Assembly: GCA_026770585.1 (NCBI GenBank)
Contig: MU646483.1
Span: 340,294 to 354,368, forward strand
DNA from: Baffinella frigidus
Lineage: Eukaryota > Cryptophyceae > Cryptomonadales > Baffinellaceae
Reading direction: 5' to 3'
DNA: 14,075 nt
In this document: piece after piece, positions 10,815 to 14,075 of the stretch
Numbering within the stretch: the stretch's first letter is position 1
Layout: every line of letters begins with the position of its first letter
Program-made: the position numbers and the translations under genes
Notes under the pieces: generated by a model
What the model was told of the DNA's origin: nothing
What the model saw: the letters and a program-made list of their open reading frames with translations, nothing else
Database searches by the model: none

Positions 10815-13800
10815 GTGAGCGTCGGGTCCCGGGGTCTGAGTGCTATGCCCCGCCCTCTTTTCCTGCAGGGGATGACGCTGCTCCCGGCGATTTCAGCGCG
10901 GCAGCTGCGTGCTATGTCCTCTTCCGTTCGCCCGCCCTTCGCGTACCCCCCCTCCTCCGTTGACACAAACCCCGAATGCCTATGCTATGCTACCTTGCAG
11001 CTTTGAGGTGAGTTTCAGCAGCTGAGTGGCCACACGTCCTCGCGCCCGCCCCGCGCGCACCCCCCCACCCCCTACCGCCCCGCCTCCACCGATCCCATCA
11101 AATTCCTCCTACCGATTCCAGAAGATTTCCCGCGGGATTCCATTCCTCGGGATTTTGTACCTCCCGCCCCCCCATCTGTTTCGATATGAGCCTGCACGCC
11201 CCCCCCATGTGTTTCGACATGAGGCTGCACACTCCCGCGCTCCTTGCGCGCCTCATCCAGTCAAAACGTCCAAGGGAGGCCTAGCTCTGCCTCACTCGGG
11301 TTCACCGACTGTTGCTAACTTGACTTGTGGGGTTTGCGGTACATATCCGTCAACTTTGGAGCGGGAAGGAGCATGGTCTCACCGAACTCGTGAGCAAGGA
11401 AGCTCACAGATTCACGTGCTCCTCCCTGAACCACTTGGAGGGTTTCCCGAACAAGATGACACGCCGGCGATGAGGTGTGCCGGCAGGCCGCAACACGTCT
11501 CGCAAGATAACAGAATCACTTTTATGATATGGTGGGCTTTATGTGTGGCATGTTATGGCACGATGGAACGGTGACGAGGAGTGGTTTTGGCAGGCCGCAC
11601 ACGTGGACCCCGGGGGTGCAGGGTCTCTATGACCCCGCACAGGAGCGCGACAACTGCGGGGTCTGTGCCCCTCTTCAATCTCTGTATACGTTGTTTACTT
11701 GGTGATAGACGACTCTGGGTAGGTGACTCGCTAGAGCATCTTCTGCTCTCGTGTGTCGCCTCTCTACAAAATTGAAATGGCTCCAACGCCAAGCCAAATC
11801 TGACGCCCTGCCTTCACCTTGATCGACTGTCCTCCACCGTTCCTCCACCTTGCTCCGCCTTCCTGAATTATCGTTGCCCAAACTGCGGGGTGCGTGCCAT
11901 GCCACTTAGCAGCCACGGGGGTCTTCACGGATGCAGTCCATCTAAACCATTTGAACTAGAATCTTATCCATTGCTATGGATTTCAACCGGAATTTCCCCC
12001 GAGAATCCCGGGGAAAATATCTTCGGTCGCTGCTAAGTGGATATGATATGCCATCAATTAATTAATTATCAAGATTTAGATACACCACACAAAGAGCAGC
12101 CCTGCGGTGTGAGGACCCGGCGGAATAGATAGAAGCCCGGAACCCGGTGCAGGTATCCCTGCCTGATCCCGCTATAACTCGCGTGTAGCGCGGTGCAAAT
12201 GGCCGGATCGTGGTACACGCGTAAAATGATATAACACTACAAGAGTAAAATGATATGACACTGATAACACTTGTAGCGGCTTACCTTGAGTTCCGGGCAG
12301 GTGGGGATGATTGCCAACCTGAAGAAGAAGGAGAGCCACAGGTGCCTTCCTCCTCCCCTCGTTACTCCTTACTTCATTGCTCATGCCTTCCGCCAGGCCT
12401 CCTCGCTCATGCCGTCCACTTTCCCTCCCTACTCGTCAACTTCTTGAACACCGACAAACGCGCAAGTTGTGGCGGGACTCCTCTTTTGGCAGGGTGCGCG
12501 CACCATCGAGCAAACCCTAAACCCCAACACGCAACCTTTGCCAGCGTGGTGCAGTTTGTCACGACTGGTGAGAGTGGGTGCGTTCGACGTCTAACTAAAC
12601 CCTGAACCGTCAACCTTGAACAGGGTGGTGCAATTCGCGCTTCAGAACCTCGAGCGCATGGCCCATCGTGGCGGCTGCGGCTGCGAGGTCCTCACCCCTC
12701 AACCATGAACCCTACACCCATCCATCCTCCTCGATCTCCTCCAACACCCCCCGGATGGCCCATCGTGGCGGCTGCGGTTTCGAGGTTCTATAAACCCCCA
12801 ACCTCCAGCCCCCCGCCCCCAACCCCTCCACCCTTCCACCTCTCACCTCTACGCCCCCAAACACCTCCCATAACCGTAACCAATCGTGGCGGCTGCGGCT
12901 GCGAAGTGCACCCCTCGATCCATCCACCTCCTTTCCTTCCTCCTCCTTCCACCTCGAACACTTGCAATAGCTCCAACAGCGCCAATAGCGCCAACACCCG
13001 GCCCCGGCCCCGGCAATGCATGGCAGTGGTCCTGACGCGTGGACCGCCGTTTCGAAGCGCGCCGTGCAGTGCGCTTTCTCCCTGCCACCGCGCCCTCTCC
13101 ATGCTGCCGTCCCATCTCCCTCACGCCCTCCTCTCTCCCTCACCCCCTCCCCTCTCTTCTTCTTCTGCGTTACCCACACAGCCTTCTGAAAAGTGATCAA
13201 CTCACTACCCAACGTACTACCCACAAAAAGTGATCAACGAACTACCGAAAAGTGATGTTACCACCTCCCAAACAGGTGAACACCGGCGATGGCTCCGGGC
13301 TTCTCGTCACGATCCCCGACACCTACTACCGCAGCGAGATGAACAAGGTCGGGATCGAGCTTCCGCCGCGCGAGGAGTATGGCACGGGTCTCGTCTTCCT
13401 CTCCAAGGACCCCGCCCTCCGCGAGCAGTACAACCCCGCCCCGACCCCCTACTTGAGAAAAGTCAGGCAACTGGAGTGAGGCAGAGCTAGGATACCTAGG
13501 GCGCCCGAACCCTGACCCGCACCGGTATCTTCTTCGTGTCCAAGGACCCGGCCCTTCGCGAGCAGTCCAACCCCAACCCTACTCCCTACACCCTGCAGTC
13601 CCGCCCCGACTGAACCCGCACATCCCCTGCCCTCCGCGCCCAGTCCGACCCCGGCCGGAACCCTCCCACGCGCAAACACTCCTCAGAGATAACCTTCCCC
13701 GTGTTGCAACATGTTTTCCCCGGAAGTGCCCATCTCACGACCGAACCCGCCCCCGCCCCCGCCCCACACACACGCCCGAACAACCACCCGCACTGGCCGT

Positions 13801-13952
13801 GTACTTTTAGTGGTACGTATGCTGACATCAATGGTACGTATATGCTGACAAAAATACTTATAGGTGCAAGGCGATCATCGCGAAGCGTTGCGCGGAGAAG
13901 AACTTCGAAATCATTGCGTGGCGCGACGTCCCCACCAACAACTCCATGATCG
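10642..13952 (+). CDS. glutamate synthase (GOGAT), N-terminal part (6 exons; continues beyond right edge)
   Basis: Glutamate synthase transfers the glutamine amide to 2-oxoglutarate. The visible part is a presequence and the first about 130 residues of the class II glutamine amidotransferase domain. Motifs in order: GLYDPAQERDNCGVGM, where the Cys is the family's N-terminal nucleophile exposed by propeptide cleavage; VVQFALQNLERMAHRGGCGC; NTGDGSGLLVTIPD; EYGTGLVFLSKDPALRE; IIAWRDVPTNNSMIG. All six exons join in phase with GT..AG. Whether the enzyme is ferredoxin- or NADH-dependent cannot be told from this part. The whole protein would be about 1,500-2,100 residues, so most of the gene is outside. 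The presequence suggests plastid or mitochondrial import. Exon A to B is the weakest join. Confidence 0.93.
10815..11593 (+). other. GOGAT intron A-B
   Basis: 779 bp. Holds the 5' echo of exon B and a doubled segment at about 11177-11235 (CTGTTTCGATATGAGCCTGC and a diverged copy). A consensus-looking CTTTGAG|GTGAGT at about 11001-11012 has stops before it in every phase from the nearest CTGCAG acceptor, so I call no exon there. Confidence 0.6.
11482..11498 (+). repeat. 5' echo of exon B
   Basis: GGCAGGCCGCAACACGT against GGCAGGCCGCACACGT at the exon B acceptor, about 110 bp upstream. Confidence 0.7.
11594..11660 (+). CDS. GOGAT exon B, catalytic Cys
   Basis: Completes Lys, then encodes PHTWTPGVQGLYDPAQERDN and CG. 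The Cys of DNCG is the catalytic nucleophile. The acceptor TTTTGGCAG is supported by a copy of the same junction at 11482-11498. CAG at 11619-11621 is a possible alternative acceptor giving an exon of 39 nt. Donor GTCTGT. Confidence 0.8.
11879..11890 (+). repeat. 3' echo of exon B
   Basis: AAACTGCGGG followed by a GTGCGTGCC head, against ACAACTGCGGG and GTCTGTGCC at the true donor. Short; moderate support. Confidence 0.6.
11902..12040 (-). mobile_element. MITE family copy 3 (inverted)
   Basis: Ends CCACTTAGCAGCCACGG and CGGTCGCTGCTAAGTGG. The reverse complement aligns with the copies at 5757 and 7747 through the TAGTACAAAT and GGACTGTATCCG region. In GOGAT intron B-C. Confidence 0.9.
12206..12262 (+). 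repeat. doubled GTAAAATGATAT segment
   Basis: GTAAAATGATATAACACTAC and GTAAAATGATATGACACTGA lie about 25 bp apart, some 40 bp before the exon C acceptor. An AT-rich pocket in GC-rich DNA. Confidence 0.8.
12301..12341 (+). CDS. GOGAT exon C (41 nt)
   Basis: Encodes VGMIANLKKKESH plus two bases of Arg; the family reads CGVGFIANIKGKKSH. Acceptor GGGCAG, donor GTGCCT. Confidence 0.92.
12543..12558 (+). repeat. 5' echo of exon D
   Basis: AGCGTGGTGCAGTTTG against AGGGTGGTGCAATTCG at the exon D start, still reading VVQF; about 82 bp upstream. Confidence 0.75.
12624..12687 (+). CDS. GOGAT exon D
   Basis: Completes Arg, then VVQFALQNLERMAHRGGCGC and E. HRGxCGCE is a conserved amidotransferase motif. 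Acceptor AACAG, donor GTCCTC, phase 0 out. Confidence 0.95.
12753..12784 (+). repeat. 3' echo of exon D (proximal)
   Basis: Reads RMAHRGGCGFE and ends at a GTTCTA donor. One synonymous and one replacement change. Confidence 0.93.
12881..12905 (+). repeat. 3' echo of exon D (distal)
   Basis: Reads NRGGCGCE with a GTGCAC donor. GAG/GAA is synonymous, His to Asn at the start. Confidence 0.9.
13276..13427 (+). CDS. GOGAT exon E
   Basis: Fifty codons from VNTGDGSGLLVTIPDTYY through GIELPPREEYGTG to LVFLSKDPALRE, plus CA of a Gln codon. TGDGxG is a conserved substrate-pocket motif. The donor GTACAA is preferred over read-through because it restores Gln in phase with exon F, and two downstream echoes share this exact break (CA|GTCC). 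Confidence 0.95.
13521..13564 (+). repeat. 3' echo of exon E (proximal)
   Basis: Reads TGIFFVSKDPALRE plus CA and a GTCCAACCCC head that parallels the true GTACAACCCC. Three synonymous changes and three conservative or hydrophobic replacements. Confidence 0.93.
13626..13642 (+). repeat. 3' echo of exon E (distal)
   Basis: Reads PALRA plus CA before GTCCGACCCC. Short, but it shares exon frame, break point and intron head. Confidence 0.75.
13864..13952 (+). CDS. GOGAT exon F (last in window)
   Basis: Completes Gln, then CKAIIAKRCAEKNFEIIAWR and DVPTNNSMI plus one base of Gly. The family reads GWRDVPVDNSxLG. Acceptor CTTATAG, donor GTATCT. A copy of the final 25 nt with its own donor follows at 14029. 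Confidence 0.94.
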
Positions 13953-14028
13953 GTATCTCCCCTCCCTCCCTCGCAACACCCTACACCCTACACCCGAACG
14001 CTAAACCGATCATTCTTTTTTCCAACCT

Positions 14029-14053
14029 GTCCCCACCATTAACTCCATGATCG
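14029..14053 (+). repeat. 3' echo of exon F
   Basis: GTCCCCACCATTAACTCCAT onward: 25 nt matching the last bases of exon F apart from one codon, with a GTCCCT donor. Confidence 0.92.
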
Positions 14054-14075
14054 GTCCCTCCCCTCACTCTCTCTC

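Noticed and set aside
10815-11010. Extra GOGAT exon between CTGCAG (about 10869) and GTGAGT (about 11008)
   Set aside because: Good-looking sites, but every phase meets a stop before the donor.
12705-13224. Long ORFs on both strands (163 and 170 codons)
   Set aside because: Low-complexity Pro/Ser or Gly/Arg frames caused by C-rich intron sequence between GOGAT exons D and E; they overlap two echoes of exon D.
94-14053. Echoes as two haplotypes joined by misassembly
   Set aside because: Whole exons would then be duplicated; instead only ends are, with strict polarity, several copies and differing divergence. Not fully excluded without reads.

Overview
The window is eukaryotic nuclear DNA from an intron-rich protist, most likely a microalga. 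The evidence is spliced genes with GT..AG introns, degenerate plant/alga-type telomere repeats (TTTAGGG and variants) scattered inside introns, presequence-like N-termini, many small fold-back elements, and no bacterial operon structure. I cannot name the species. No long open reading frame here is a real gene. The coding content is in 19 short exons (35 to about 183 nt) that I assembled by protein-family recognition plus splice-phase consistency.

Two genes are transcribed divergently from a shared region of about 950 bp (9689-10641). On the minus strand, from about 9688 down to 204 and continuing past the left edge, lies a GRHPR-type glyoxylate/hydroxypyruvate reductase of the D-2-hydroxyacid dehydrogenase family. 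Thirteen exons cover a basic presequence and nearly the whole enzyme; only the last 40 or so residues are missing. On the plus strand, from 10642 past the right edge, lies the 5' end of a glutamate synthase (GOGAT) gene. Its six exons encode a presequence and the start of the class II glutamine amidotransferase domain, including the catalytic Cys in DNCG and the HRGGCGCE and NTGDGSG motifs. Both enzymes can serve photorespiration: hydroxypyruvate reduction and ammonium re-assimilation. That functional link is inference.

Region by region (minus-strand gene read right to left): exon 1 with the presequence (9688-9506), exons 2-4 (9182-7512), exon 5 sandwiched between telomere-like arrays (6601-6538), exons 6-8 (6266-4946), exon 9 with the Rossmann GxGxxG (4061-3993), exon 10 (3562-3521), a 1.5-kb intron full of tandem repeats (3520-1976), exons 11-13 (1975-204). 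Then the divergent region, then GOGAT exons A-F (10642-13952).

The most unusual feature is in the introns. Many exons are accompanied by short, diverged partial copies of their own ends ('exon-edge echoes'). Copies of an exon's 3' end, with their own GT donor and intron head, lie downstream in the following intron. Copies of an exon's 5' end, with the acceptor AG, lie upstream in the preceding intron. I count clear 3' echoes for nine exons and 5' echoes for six, in both genes, always with this polarity. Differences between echo and exon are mostly synonymous (about 27 of 44 changed codons by hand count). Telomere-like arrays often start directly at a splice donor and read CCCTAAA on the sense strand of both genes, so their orientation flips with transcription direction. 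Several fold-back/MITE-like elements are present, including a three-copy family and one insertion with a 5-bp target duplication inside a triplicated donor segment.
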